A stretch of 26,323 nt of DNA from a virus. Every line of letters starts with the position of its first letter. The first letter of the stretch is position 1. Of this stretch, positions 13,290-23,880 are shown piece after piece. Both the position numbers and the translations under genes were made by a program. Where the stretch lies: positions 1 through 26,323 of IMG/VR virus record IMGVR_UViG_3300020205_001789; one strand, 5' to 3'. The notes under the pieces are model-generated. The model was not told the origin of the DNA and did no database searches. It was given only the letters and a program-made list of their open reading frames with translations.

Positions 13290-16200
13290 TTAGATCTCCA
13301 TTATTCTCCATCCCTGTAAGGATCCATCTACAGAAACTCCATCACCATCAGTTGCTCCAACATAGACAAGTCCAAGTCCGACATTTGGTGTATTAATTAT
13401 TAATTCACCTCCGCCATATGCTGTTGTTAATCCACCAAGAGTAGTTCCAGTAGAATCCCCCTGAATCGCAATGCCAACTGGAGCCCTAACAATCAATTGA
13501 GTGTTGTATTTAATATCTCCCAGTATATCTAGGATTCTAATAGTATCGCCAGTTTGAGCATTTGTGGGGAGTTTTAATATTAGAACCTGATTGGTTCCGG
13601 AAGGTCTCACGAAGTAATTTATATTTGATCTTAATCTTTCAGTGGTTTCACTGAATGAAGCTTCTGTATTAGATGTTGTACTAATGTATTTCCACTTAAA
13701 TCCGCCAGTATTTGTTCTGTAGTTTGTGATTCCACCAAAATCAATTGATCCATTTGCGTTAACAGCAAATCTCTCAGTTGCCCCAGAATTAACTGTGAAG
13801 TCGCCACCATTGAGAGTTAAATCGCCACCAATAGTAGTTGTTCCGCCAATATCCAAATTATCAGCAAATGTTGCGTCATTTGCATTCAGAGTAAGTACTG
13901 TAGCACCAGTGCTAGATTTAATATCATTTCCAGTGATGGTAAGATCACCTCTCACTTGAACATCAGCACCACTGAGAGTTAGAGCAATAGCAGTGCTAGA
14001 ACTAATGTCATTACCACCAACTGTTAAGTCACCAGCAATAAACAGATCTCCAGTTGAGTTTGTTAATGTAAGTTTATTACCTGTTCCTGCGGCATCATTA
14101 ATAATGAAGTTTCCACCATTAAGTGTTAAAGCACTTGGAGTATTGAATGTTACATTTCCACCAGAAGTGGTTAAAGATCCAGTCAAATTGGTTGGTCCAA
14201 AGACTGTCAATCCACCATTGCTTATGCCATCGCTAATTAATGTTGCTCCACTAATTGTATCAACTTCAAATTTTAATACATTTGCTCCATTAAAGATCTG
14301 GAATTTTTTATTAGATACCGATGTAGACGTTCCGACTAATACAGCTTCACCAGAAGTTCCAGCAGTATTTCGTGAAAGTAATAGATAACTTCCTTGCGGC
14401 AGTTGTCCACCAAATTCCGAAAGGGAGACTATATCGGATGTTCCGGTTCCATCAATATTAGCGGTCAACCAAGTACTATCAAAAGATGCATTTACCTTTC
14501 TGATGATTGTTGCGTCTGGGTGATCAGTTCTTGTTGGTAAGAATGTTCCGTATGGTTGTCTTTCAACAATGAGGTAATAAGGAGCACTATTAACTCTTCT
14601 CAATCCTCCAACAGCAACTCTAACAATTTCTGGATGAAGCGATCCAGAAACTGGTGTATCAATTAAAAGATCATCTCCTGGAACAATGCCAGTTGGTGGA
14701 TTTACAATTGGTAAATAATATTGCTTGTCAGTTAGAGCAATAAGTGCCGTTGTATCATCTCCAGTAAATGTGGGAATTGCTTGCTGGAAGAATGCTCCAC
14801 CCCAAGTGCTGGCACCAGCAGTATCCAATACATTTGTTGTGGTGGTGATAGTGATAAAATCAACGTTCTTATCAGTAGGAATTCCAGTTGGAGTTCCGGT
14901 ATGTGATGTTTGTGTGCTTCCTAATCTAGATCTCGTTCCATCAAACGAGAATGCTGCCGTTCCACCAACAACTATTGAATTACCTTTAACACTTAAAGTA
15001 GCATCAACTGCTAAACTATTTCTTACTGTTGTAATTCCACCTTGAGCTCCGATTGCAATTACTGCCGCATTTGTAGCAAAATTCAAAGTGCTAGTAGCAC
15101 CAGAATTACTAAAGAAATTAACAGTTCCAGCTGTTCCAGTAACATCTAAAGTATCGCCAAATGATTTGTTGAGACCAATTGAAAGATCTCCCCAAATGTT
15201 AGTTTGCTTAGTCTTGATTGTTGTAAAACTAAGACTTTGATTTTGATTATATGCACCACCCAAAGTAACTCTGGATCTAGATGCTGTTGGGAGAGGACTA
15301 CCAAGATCGAAATCAAATGTAGTTGCGACAACACCAATGTTCACATCTTGTGTAGTTGCTGCCGTTCCCAAATTGAGAGTTTGTGTAGTTGCTGCCGTTC
15401 CTAAATTGAAAGTTTGTGATAAAGCAGCAGTCCCTAAATTAATAGTCTGAGGAGATGTGGTGGTGCTTCCAATACTAATTGTGGTTGCTCTAGCACCAGC
15501 ATTTAAAGTCGTTGCCCAATTAGCAAGATTTGCTGTTCCAACAAAAGTGCTATTAGTAATAAAGTTAAATGTTCCACTGGTTATACTAGTTCTAACATCA
15601 GCAGTGTTTGCTCCGCCACCACCATTGATATCAATATCATTTTCAAATAGGAAGTCACCTGTAATTCTGGCATTACCTTTGACAACAAAGTTTCTATCTA
15701 AGTCAGTCAGAATTGTATTGATACCAATTCTTCCTCCTATTTGATAACCAACTCCATCCGGAGTGGAATCATCAGTTGTTGCTACTCTAAATGTTGCTGC
15801 TACTCCACCAGGATTTAAACTGTTACCGCCAAGTACAAATGCATCATCTAATTTTTGCAGTGTTCTACTGGAAGGATTAGATTGTGATCTATAATTTGGA
15901 ACTCCAGTTCCAGTAAGGTAAAGATTACCAACTATATCTAGATTTGCTCTAGGATCTGTTGTTGAAGAATCTACATATGAATTTTCGTAGGAACTATGGG
16001 GTGATCTTGCGACCGTGTTAATTCCAACTCTAAAATCTCCTAGTGTTGTTGTTAATGTTCTGATCGATTCAGATCCAATTATACCAAATTCTTTCCAATC
16101 TGAATTCGTAACTGATACTTGCGAAGATCCACCAACAGATGGTGTATTCCAAGTTTGAACTAGATCAAAGGAGACGAGACCATTTACTTGAACATCAATA

Positions 16201-19200
16201 AATTGCCCATCGATATCCCAAGTTTCTGGATAGATTGTGAATCTACCATTAAATCTTTGTGATAATTCCTGGCCGTCCACACCAATAGTGCGAATGATTG
16301 AATCTAGAGACAATCCATATATTTCATTGAGTTCTCTATTTGTGATAGGAGCACCACCAACTCCTCCTGCAATTGCCCAGGATAATCTAATTAAATTAGT
16401 GGCAGTATATCCTTCGCCACCACCAGTTCCAATTTGAAGTTGCTCAGTAATATCATTAATTTTTGGTGTGGAGACTGTTTGAATGAGATTATTTGGAATA
16501 ATCTCAAATGTATTGGCATATATCCATCCAAGAGATCCAGACTTACCAACCTCTTTCCCTTTCAGTAAAATATCACCAGGAGCAGGTTGGTTGTCTGTGT
16601 TACCGTAGTAAACAGATTGATTTGCAAATAATTTATTTGAATTTGTATTTGATGGAGAATAAATTTCGGGAGATTGATTTGGAGTTACATTAGAAGGAGA
16701 TCCACCATCTTCTTGGAAATTATAATGAGTTCTAATTGAATAGTCTTGACCAGGAACTCCACTAGATCCATTCCCTCTTGGATTTAGCGCAAAAATTGCT
16801 GAGTTAATTCTATTTTTACTTAATCGAATATCTCCATTACTATCTTCTGGGAAGGAAGTTCTATCAAGTGTTGGATCTTCACCAAGTAAAGCTGGATCGA
16901 CAAGACTAAGAATTCTGAGAGCAGCAGTTGGGTCTTGAGCATCTCCAGGTTGAACTCTAATAGTTACTGGGGCTGAGAAGTCTGCTACGCCCTTAACTGT
17001 GATTTTTTCCCTGAATGTTACAGGCACTGTGAATGTAGTTACCAGAGCACCACCCAGATCATCATCTTCCTCACCAAAACCAATTAGTTCTGCAGATTCT
17101 AGGAATGTTTCTTCTCCCGTAATAGCATTGATTTTCTTGTTACCAATATAGAGATCACCATTGGAGTTGAGACCCGTGTAGAAGACGATTCCTCCGTCCT
17201 CTCGCTTAGCTTGGGCATAGAAGTCCTGTGTGTCAGTTAGGATGACTTCCTGACGCAGTGGGAAACCAGTTGAGTAGTTACCAGGACCAAATCCTAGATA
17301 CTCAAATGTATGGTTTCCTGAACGAGCAATAGATGGTCTACGAAGTTCGACATAAAGTCTCTCTTCTGATGGAAATTGCGATATTCCTTTAATTGGAATT
17401 AATCTATCTTCTGATCCGGATTCAGCATTTCCAAATTGTGCTCTGATTCTAGCATCAACCGAAAATTCTGGTAACACATCTAAATATTCGTTAAATGAAT
17501 ATTCTGCCAAGACTGGATTTTCAATTAGTGTATTAATTGCTTCTTTAGTTTCACTAAATTTAGAATCGTTTACAGTAACCAGTCCATGTACGTAATTATC
17601 AGCGGCTGAATATGTAGCAGGAGGATCATTGATTTGCGATCCATAGTATACAGGATCTAATTTTTCATACCACAATGGATCATTTGAATAATCCTGGGGA
17701 TATATGTAAGCAACTGGTTGAGAGAATTTGAAATTTTTAAAGTTATTGCCAACTCCAGGACCAGTTGGGAATGGCGATACATTTCCCTTCAGACAAGTTA
17801 GATAATAAATTCCATCTTGTTGACCAGGAATTCTTTGCTTCACTTCTTCGATACTGAAAATATAGAAAGTATCCTCAATTTCCCCAACATCTTCAATTGT
17901 ATCGATGTAAAATTCTCCGCCAAAATCATCCCTAACTACATCTCCAGGCACAAGTGTGTAAACATTTGTTCCCTTAAAGGAATATAGATAATCTTCTTTG
18001 GAAGATTTGCTCTTTCCGGTTGAATCACCAACACTATCAGGTTTTGCTGCCAATTGGGCAAATACTACTGAACCTTGTGGAGTGGATCCACCTTGGAAGA
18101 ACGTAGTGGCAACAATAGAATTAAAATTAATTTCTCCATTAGTAATATTTTTAATAATTAAATAATACTCCTGAGATGCACCTCCTGATGAATTGAAAGG
18201 TTTATTTTCGGTAGTAAAATAACCATGAAGATATCCAGTTCCGGAACTATGCCCACTCCACTGAATTAAATTGGATTGATTATTTGCTGTTGAATTTGAT
18301 GCAAATATACCAACTGGACCCTGAGGTGCTTTAATTTTTACAATTGTAAATCTTTCGTTCTTAATTGCTTGATTTACAATTGTGTGATCAAAAACAATTG
18401 CTTCAAGATACTTATATTGTGTTCCGTTTCCATTATCCTGCGAAACAATTTTAGCAGATTCAATAGTAAATTGAATCTTTCCGTTTAATGTTTCAACATT
18501 TTTTGGATTTAAATACGGATCGTATTTTACATCAATATTTCTATTTTTATAGATCCGGCGACTCCAACCGATTTGTTCCTGAGGATTATTAGCAGTATCT
18601 ACAATATTAGCATCATTTAAGAATCTAGCTATAGATGAAGAAGTGTAAGAATCACTCGATCCATGACTTGCCGAGACAATTGGTTTCAAGACAATTTTTT
18701 GCGGTCTCAATCTTCTCTTTGTATCTGTTCTAACTTTAAGAACAAATCCATTTAGAGGATCTCTAACAGTACCAAGATATCTAGGAATTACATATCTCAA
18801 TTTATAAGTTCTATCTTCCTTTATCCTACCATCATTAACTCTTTCAAAGAATGTATCTGATGTCCTGAGTTCTCCTGGTGATGAACCACTATAAGTGGTA
18901 TTAACCTTGAATCTGTAAAGAATGTGGTTTTGATTTCGATTAGATATAGCTATATTACTACTAGTTTCATCCACACAACGCAAATACCACTGACCAGTAG
19001 AATTAGCAACATTATTGTTACTGGTTGGTTTTGGTTCGAATCTTAGTGGAGAGAATCTCTTGTTAGTATAAGTTAAAAATGTAGTATTTCCGTTTAATAC
19101 AACTTCATTTACATCATTTTTAGAGTCTTCAAAATTTGTATATATTTTAAATTCATTTGGACTAAAATAACGCACCCAGAACTCATCTTGAGGATTTAAA

Positions 19201-22200
19201 GCAACCTGTGATACTACCCCACCAACAGAAATTGTTCTAGTCGGTAAATTTGCACCATTTAATGATCTGAAAAATACCTTCTGGTGGTCAATTGCATCTA
19301 TCGAATCTGATGGGATATCAAAAGCATGTGATACAGATGTTTTAATAACACCAGTTCCGGAACCAACTGATATTGTTGATTCATACTTCTGCAATGAGTA
19401 GTTTGTATCTACAATATATTTGTTTACTTCAATTACGAGATCTGGGTTAAGTGAATCAGTTTCTGGTGAATAGATGTAGTTTCCTGCCTTTGCATTTTCT
19501 AAAGTTGTGGCAAGTAAAAATACTGCTTGATTCGATCCATCAAAAATTGTTGTGGATGAGAAATCTTCTGGTGCAGTTTGTCTACCTGGGGCAATTACAT
19601 AGTAAACTACATTTGTATCAAATCCTTTTGGTAAGCGAATAACTCTTGGGTCTGGATTAGTTCCTGGTAGTGGTTTTGGAACGAGTCTCACTGGGGTTCC
19701 AGTTTCCATTTGGTGAGCATCACTTGCACCAAGAATGGTGAATATTGTTGCTCTTCTGGACAACACTGAAAAATCTGTATCCGGTTCAATTTTTTCTACT
19801 CCAGAATTATCTGGATCAGATGATAAAATTTGTGCAATATCGGAAAAATATCCTTCAATTACTGTAGCAATGTCATCACGTTCTGTGCTGCCAGTTGATA
19901 CATCCGCACTATCTTCACCAATACTATCATCATAATATGACCTAATTGTGGAGAAAATGCCATCTCTAACCGCAGTAGGTCCACCTGGGTAACTTGTAGT
20001 TTGCGTTTCATCTCTCAGAGTAAAGTATAAAATTGCTCCAGTTCCAGGTCCACTAGCAGTGATAGTTTGCGAAGCAACTCTAGTTGCTAAAGATGGAGAA
20101 TAAGAGGCACCAACTGCAGATCCAAAATTATAGGATCCTTTTATTCCAATTTGTATAGTAGTTTCGTCAATTATCCTTCTCACGTAGGATCCGGCTGGTA
20201 TGTTAATTGTTGGGAATCCAGCAGGTTCCGATTGTGTTAAAGGATCGATTGATGCATATGATTGAATTTTCATACCAACTACTAATCCATTAGTAGACGG
20301 CACAGTGATAGTAGCACTGCCACTTGTAGTAGAACATCCAGTTAGTAAATAATTCCAATTACGCATTGCAGCAATAGTGAAATCTTTAGTAACACCAAGT
20401 ACATCAATTGCTTCATTAAGTTGATTAGTGATGTAAATTAATTGATTGGCACTAAAATATGCTTCAGCTGCTTGAACTGAATTTACATTTCCACCAAGTT
20501 TTAAATCTTGAACAACCGCATCAATATAGTATCCAATATCTCTTCTACAAGTTAAGATATCTCTATCTGGATTTGTTAGCAGATTTGGATATTTTTTAGT
20601 AAGATATCCGTAAACTTCATCTTGTATAAATGCTTTATTCGATGCAATAGAATTTGAGGCGTCCTGAGATCTGGTGTCAATTGAGACACTGGTTGGATTT
20701 AAGAAGTCAACACTGACATTATAAGTATCGATTCCAGTAGGAGATAAAGTTGCTTCAAATATAGTATTGCCACCTGGACTAATTGGTTCCAACTCTACAT
20801 ATAATTTTTCATCTGGTCTGCCTCCAATTCTATAACCGCTTAAAGTTGCTGCTGGTCTATTGTCTGGATCAAATGCAGTATCTGTTCCTAGATATAATCT
20901 AGTGAAATTACTTGGGTCATTTGATGTCGGAACATCAATAGGATAATAAGATATTTCAGTGGAATTTACCGATTTACCTAGAGGAGTTGCTCTATATCCA
21001 CCACTTAATGCTTTGGGAGGAATAATGTGCGTAATATATCCACCCTTATCTTGGTTAAATGAGTATCCTTTATGACCAATTGAGTGAAGTGAAGTATTAC
21101 CAAAGTTGGAGTTTGAGTTGGTGATTGACATATCACCACCAGATTCCATCAGGAAGTGATCAAAGAATCCAACCGCAAAGACAGATACGCACTGAATGAA
21201 GGAATCTTCCGAAGCACGGATGTGGAAGTTTCTCCACTCATCTTTCCAATAAGAATCACCTTTTGCGTGATAAGGAACTGAAGCAAAAGCACTAGTTAGC
21301 GATGCCTGATTCCAAGTATTGGTAAACTCATCATAACGAATGAATGCCCTATCATCTTTTTGGAGTGATACACCCGTATATTGCGCCACAACCATCGAAC
21401 GGAATCCAGTTGCTTTGGCACCATTTGCCCACATTCCACATATTCCCCATATGGAACGAATAGAGCAGTTAAAGACATATGGAGATGCCGATTCAACCGA
21501 GTCAATTTCTGCTTGAGCAACCGCATTTGAACTGATTCCACTACCTGATGTATAAATTTGATTAGTGGTTAATCCAAGTCCAGCGGCAACTTTGTTAGGA
21601 ATTTCGTAGGTAAATACTTTGGGATTATTTTGATCAATCGATGCAACTTTAAATGTTCCATTCAATTCTTCATCTAGACCAAGATTTAAAATTGCCACAT
21701 ACTGATCTTTAAAATATCCATGATCAATTTTGGTTGTGACATTGATAACTAATTTTTGATTAGGTTGACCAATATTAGTGTTTACTGGTTTAATATTATC
21801 AATAAATCTGGTATCGGAAAGAGGACCAACAATTCTATTTTCTTGTGCAAGTGCTTCAAATTCTCCAGGATCATCAATAGATGGTTGATACCTTGAAAAT
21901 GCAACTCCAACTTTTTTGTAATATTCGACAAGTTCAAAGTTATCCGCATACTCCATAATTGTAATCTTATGGTGTGAATATTCAGGAACAGCAAGATCCG
22001 TAATATTACCTTTTTTGTAATAAACTTTACCGACGTTATCTGCTGTATTGAATAATGGCGAATTTTCAGAAAGATCTCCATCTTTAATTGTAAACTGCCA
22101 AAGATAGCAACCACCAGTTAAATTAAAGATTGATGTTCTTTCTTGATCTGAATCAGCTGGATCAGGAACATACAAAGGACGAACAACAGTTCTACGAAGA

Positions 22201-23210
22201 TCGTATCCAACAAGTGAGCAACCTCTAGGAACAATTGTGCCACCAGTTGATGCATTGAATTTCCAAAAAATATTATCGGGATTTCTTAAATCAATAATTG
22301 AACTATCTTGCCATTGTCCTAAAGATTGATCAAAATTAAATACAGGAAGTTCTGCAAGAGTTTCGGGATCTGTGCGATCATCTAGATCCAGTGATCCACT
22401 TATACCCTGCGATACTATTGTAAATAATGTATTTAAATTACTCTGAACATCGGCACAAGTATCTATCTGTCCATATGCTACTTCTAGTTGTCCTCCCTGT
22501 ATGGATGGTCCAGTTAAAATCAGAGGATCAAATACTTGATTAAAAGCTGATGGTATATTAAGTTGAGTTAAATATGCAGTCTGAAAAATATTACCTATAA
22601 TCTGTTGCTTGATTACTGATATCGCAAGATTATTAGCATTTGCATAAACTTCCTGAACTTCGGACTGATAAGAAGAAGTTTGAAATTGTTGATCATTTTG
22701 ATATGATAAAGCAGAATCAAATGTTCTGTCATTACCACCAAATTTAATATTGTATATAATATTGTCTAAAATTTTAGACACATCATCAAGTATACCATTA
22801 ATTGTAACCAATGGTAATGTAAACCCTACATTGTTATTAAGCATTCTAGCATATGCTTCATATGCGATAAATTGCTTATTCGATTCAATTAAAAGTCCAG
22901 CATCATAATATCTATTTCTATCTTGATTATTTCCACCAATACTATAATTAACTAATCCAGGGCGGTTATCAATGTAGTGATCACCAGGCATAAGCATGAT
23001 GCTAAATTGATCAAAGCGATCATTATTAGCACCAGGTTGATATGAGAAGCGCGATACTTCTAAAAATGCTCTTTGAATCGTCTTGAATGGACGGAGAGGA
23101 GAATTTCCTCTATTGTCTAAAGTATCTGTAGCATTAAAGTCGTCTGGCGAAACATAAAGATATTTTCCAGTCTTACTTGAATACAGATTATCAAGTCTTG
23201 TAAGAGACAT
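13290..23210 (-). CDS. Giant fibre-like virion protein (3306 aa)
   Basis: A single uninterrupted frame of 3306 residues, 38 percent of the window. Residues 1-100 (YVSPDDFNATDTLDNRG, then LRPFKTIQRAFLEVSRFSYQ) and about 590-740 (FIQCVSVFAVGFFDHFLMES) look like right-handed beta-helix modules of phage fibres. Residues about 2588-2620 contain three 11-residue NLGTAATTQ-type repeats. Residues about 3010-3155 contain a looser GDLTxxG series of beta-solenoid type. The C-terminus ends in a globular domain (LVYVGATDGDGVSVDGSLQG, then WRIMEI) typical of cyanophage fibres. A late promoter (23242-23249) lies 32 bases upstream. It is probably a long tail fibre or baseplate-associated adhesin. No enzymatic motif was noticed, but I did not model the middle 2000 residues. 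Confidence 0.85.
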   Translation of the reverse strand: MSLTRLDNLYSSKTGKYLYVSPDDFNATDTLDNRGNSPLRPFKTIQRAFLEVSRFSYQPGANNDRFDQFSIMLMPGDHYIDNRPGLVNYSIGGNNQDRNRYYDAGLLIESNKQFIAYEAYARMLNNNVGFTLPLVTINGILDDVSKILDNIIYNIKFGGNDRTFDSALSYQNDQQFQTSSYQSEVQEVYANANNLAISVIKQQIIGNIFQTAYLTQLNIPSAFNQVFDPLILTGPSIQGGQLEVAYGQIDTCADVQSNLNTLFTIVSQGISGSLDLDDRTDPETLAELPVFNFDQSLGQWQDSSIIDLRNPDNIFWKFNASTGGTIVPRGCSLVGYDLRRTVVRPLYVPDPADSDQERTSIFNLTGGCYLWQFTIKDGDLSENSPLFNTADNVGKVYYKKGNITDLAVPEYSHHKITIMEYADNFELVEYYKKVGVAFSRYQPSIDDPGEFEALAQENRIVGPLSDTRFIDNIKPVNTNIGQPNQKLVINVTTKIDHGYFKDQYVAILNLGLDEELNGTFKVASIDQNNPKVFTYEIPNKVAAGLGLTTNQIYTSGSGISSNAVAQAEIDSVESASPYVFNCSIRSIWGICGMWANGAKATGFRSMVVAQYTGVSLQKDDRAFIRYDEFTNTWNQASLTSAFASVPYHAKGDSYWKDEWRNFHIRASEDSFIQCVSVFAVGFFDHFLMESGGDMSITNSNSNFGNTSLHSIGHKGYSFNQDKGGYITHIIPPKALSGGYRATPLGKSVNSTEISYYPIDVPTSNDPSNFTRLYLGTDTAFDPDNRPAATLSGYRIGGRPDEKLYVELEPISPGGNTIFEATLSPTGIDTYNVSVDFLNPTSVSIDTRSQDASNSIASNKAFIQDEVYGYLTKKYPNLLTNPDRDILTCRRDIGYYIDAVVQDLKLGGNVNSVQAAEAYFSANQLIYITNQLNEAIDVLGVTKDFTIAAMRNWNYLLTGCSTTSGSATITVPSTNGLVVGMKIQSYASIDPLTQSEPAGFPTINIPAGSYVRRIIDETTIQIGIKGSYNFGSAVGASYSPSLATRVASQTITASGPGTGAILYFTLRDETQTTSYPGGPTAVRDGIFSTIRSYYDDSIGEDSADVSTGSTERDDIATVIEGYFSDIAQILSSDPDNSGVEKIEPDTDFSVLSRRATIFTILGASDAHQMETGTPVRLVPKPLPGTNPDPRVIRLPKGFDTNVVYYVIAPGRQTAPEDFSSTTIFDGSNQAVFLLATTLENAKAGNYIYSPETDSLNPDLVIEVNKYIVDTNYSLQKYESTISVGSGTGVIKTSVSHAFDIPSDSIDAIDHQKVFFRSLNGANLPTRTISVGGVVSQVALNPQDEFWVRYFSPNEFKIYTNFEDSKNDVNEVVLNGNTTFLTYTNKRFSPLRFEPKPTSNNNVANSTGQWYLRCVDETSSNIAISNRNQNHILYRFKVNTTYSGSSPGELRTSDTFFERVNDGRIKEDRTYKLRYVIPRYLGTVRDPLNGFVLKVRTDTKRRLRPQKIVLKPIVSASHGSSDSYTSSSIARFLNDANIVDTANNPQEQIGWSRRIYKNRNIDVKYDPYLNPKNVETLNGKIQFTIESAKIVSQDNGNGTQYKYLEAIVFDHTIVNQAIKNERFTIVKIKAPQGPVGIFASNSTANNQSNLIQWSGHSSGTGYLHGYFTTENKPFNSSGGASQEYYLIIKNITNGEINFNSIVATTFFQGGSTPQGSVVFAQLAAKPDSVGDSTGKSKSSKEDYLYSFKGTNVYTLVPGDVVRDDFGGEFYIDTIEDVGEIEDTFYIFSIEEVKQRIPGQQDGIYYLTCLKGNVSPFPTGPGVGNNFKNFKFSQPVAYIYPQDYSNDPLWYEKLDPVYYGSQINDPPATYSAADNYVHGLVTVNDSKFSETKEAINTLIENPVLAEYSFNEYLDVLPEFSVDARIRAQFGNAESGSEDRLIPIKGISQFPSEERLYVELRRPSIARSGNHTFEYLGFGPGNYSTGFPLRQEVILTDTQDFYAQAKREDGGIVFYTGLNSNGDLYIGNKKINAITGEETFLESAELIGFGEEDDDLGGALVTTFTVPVTFREKITVKGVADFSAPVTIRVQPGDAQDPTAALRILSLVDPALLGEDPTLDRTSFPEDSNGDIRLSKNRINSAIFALNPRGNGSSGVPGQDYSIRTHYNFQEDGGSPSNVTPNQSPEIYSPSNTNSNKLFANQSVYYGNTDNQPAPGDILLKGKEVGKSGSLGWIYANTFEIIPNNLIQTVSTPKINDITEQLQIGTGGGEGYTATNLIRLSWAIAGGVGGAPITNRELNEIYGLSLDSIIRTIGVDGQELSQRFNGRFTIYPETWDIDGQFIDVQVNGLVSFDLVQTWNTPSVGGSSQVSVTNSDWKEFGIIGSESIRTLTTTLGDFRVGINTVARSPHSSYENSYVDSSTTDPRANLDIVGNLYLTGTGVPNYRSQSNPSSRTLQKLDDAFVLGGNSLNPGGVAATFRVATTDDSTPDGVGYQIGGRIGINTILTDLDRNFVVKGNARITGDFLFENDIDINGGGGANTADVRTSITSGTFNFITNSTFVGTANLANWATTLNAGARATTISIGSTTTSPQTINLGTAALSQTFNLGTAATTQTLNLGTAATTQDVNIGVVATTFDFDLGSPLPTASRSRVTLGGAYNQNQSLSFTTIKTKQTNIWGDLSIGLNKSFGDTLDVTGTAGTVNFFSNSGATSTLNFATNAAVIAIGAQGGITTVRNSLAVDATLSVKGNSIVVGGTAAFSFDGTRSRLGSTQTSHTGTPTGIPTDKNVDFITITTTTNVLDTAGASTWGGAFFQQAIPTFTGDDTTALIALTDKQYYLPIVNPPTGIVPGDDLLIDTPVSGSLHPEIVRVAVGGLRRVNSAPYYLIVERQPYGTFLPTRTDHPDATIIRKVNASFDSTWLTANIDGTGTSDIVSLSEFGGQLPQGSYLLLSRNTAGTSGEAVLVGTSTSVSNKKFQIFNGANVLKFEVDTISGATLISDGISNGGLTVFGPTNLTGSLTTSGGNVTFNTPSALTLNGGNFIINDAAGTGNKLTLTNSTGDLFIAGDLTVGGNDISSSTAIALTLSGADVQVRGDLTITGNDIKSSTGATVLTLNANDATFADNLDIGGTTTIGGDLTLNGGDFTVNSGATERFAVNANGSIDFGGITNYRTNTGGFKWKYISTTSNTEASFSETTERLRSNINYFVRPSGTNQVLILKLPTNAQTGDTIRILDILGDIKYNTQLIVRAPVGIAIQGDSTGTTLGGLTTAYGGGELIINTPNVGLGLVYVGATDGDGVSVDGSLQGWRIMEI
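15352..15450 (-). repeat. Three 33-bp tandem repeats in the giant fibre gene
   Basis: Three 33-bp units in a row encode 11-residue units of the form NLGTAATTQT. The first two units differ by about three bases and the third is more diverged. A fourth, degenerate unit (VNIGVVATT) continues downstream in the protein. Confidence 0.8.
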
Positions 23211-23241
23211 AATTATTGCGCTGCTGATTATTCTTCTGTTT

Positions 23242-23249
23242 TATTTATA
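23242..23249 (-). promoter_or_regulatory. T4-type late promoter for the giant fibre gene
   Basis: The exact octamer TATAAATA lies 32 bases before ATG 23210. This is the late promoter element used by T4-like phages through the gp55-type sigma factor. It is the only exact copy I found in the window. Confidence 0.75.
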
Positions 23250-23254
23250 GGACT

Positions 23255-23273
23255 CGTCAAGAAAAAATTGACG
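23255..23273 (-). terminator. Hairpin at the end of the 2OG oxygenase gene
   Basis: CGTCAA, seven bases (TTTTTTC), TTGACG. The six-pair dyad overlaps the oxygenase stop codon and is directly followed by the late promoter. The T-run is in the loop and not after the stem, so it is a weak terminator at best. Confidence 0.4.
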
Positions 23274-23880
23274 AAGTTCCGTAACCATACGTCCCTGATG
23301 GAATTATATTAAATGCCAAACAATATCTAGTTTTATTTGATGAATTAATATGAGCTCTATGCTCAATGTGGGATGGAAAAAGTAACAACATATTTTTTTC
23401 CGGATTTACTACAAATCCAGAAGTATTGTACAATGTATGTTTTTCCTCATCAAAGGTGTGTCTACTTGCTCCAAGAGGAGATTTAAATACAATACTACTA
23501 ACATTATTTTCAAAGTACATTACCCCACTGAAGTAAGAATTTGCATGTGCATGGTTATCCCCACCAGATTCACCAGGATTGAGTTTAACAGCCCAAGATG
23601 AACTAATGATAAATTTTGTGTTTATAATTGTTTTTATATCATAAATGTATTTGGTAAAAATTTCTTCAAATATTTTTTTTACTTCAGGAACTTCCGAAAG
23701 TATATTTAAATTTTTAGACAAATCGTTTTGTAATCTTAGTGTATGTTTTTTTGCGCCTGCCAGTAACCCATAGTCACAATTTTTTACTAGATCATAAACA
23801 ATTTGATATTTTTCATCATCAAGTGCATCTCTAAAGATGCCCAATGGTGTGGAAAAAAGAGGTATCACATCACAATTCAT
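23257..23880 (-). CDS. 2OG-Fe(II) oxygenase-like protein with HxH motif
   Basis: The protein has 207 residues. It resembles the phage family of putative 2-oxoglutarate/Fe(II) oxygenases (2OG-FeII_Oxy_5 type): VKLNPGESGGDNHAHANSYF (98-117), SGVMYFENN, then MLLLFPSHIEHRAH (164-177) and TRYCLAFNI (184-192). Likely metal ligands are H110, H112 and H174, with R185 as the 2-oxoglutarate anchor. The second ligand is His where HxD enzymes have Asp. It sits upstream of the giant fibre gene and shares the 3' inverted repeat. It lies after tRNA-Ala, so it may be read from the tRNA promoter at 24391-24419. Substrate unknown. Confidence 0.8.
   Translation of the reverse strand: MNCDVIPLFSTPLGIFRDALDDEKYQIVYDLVKNCDYGLLAGAKKHTLRLQNDLSKNLNILSEVPEVKKIFEEIFTKYIYDIKTIINTKFIISSSWAVKLNPGESGGDNHAHANSYFSGVMYFENNVSSIVFKSPLGASRHTFDEEKHTLYNTSGFVVNPEKNMLLLFPSHIEHRAHINSSNKTRYCLAFNIIPSGTYGYGTSSIFS

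Noticed and set aside
13290-23210. CRISPR array or diversity-generating retroelement in the fibre region
   Set aside because: The repeats are coding and tandem without spacers, and no reverse transcriptase or template/variable repeat pair is visible.
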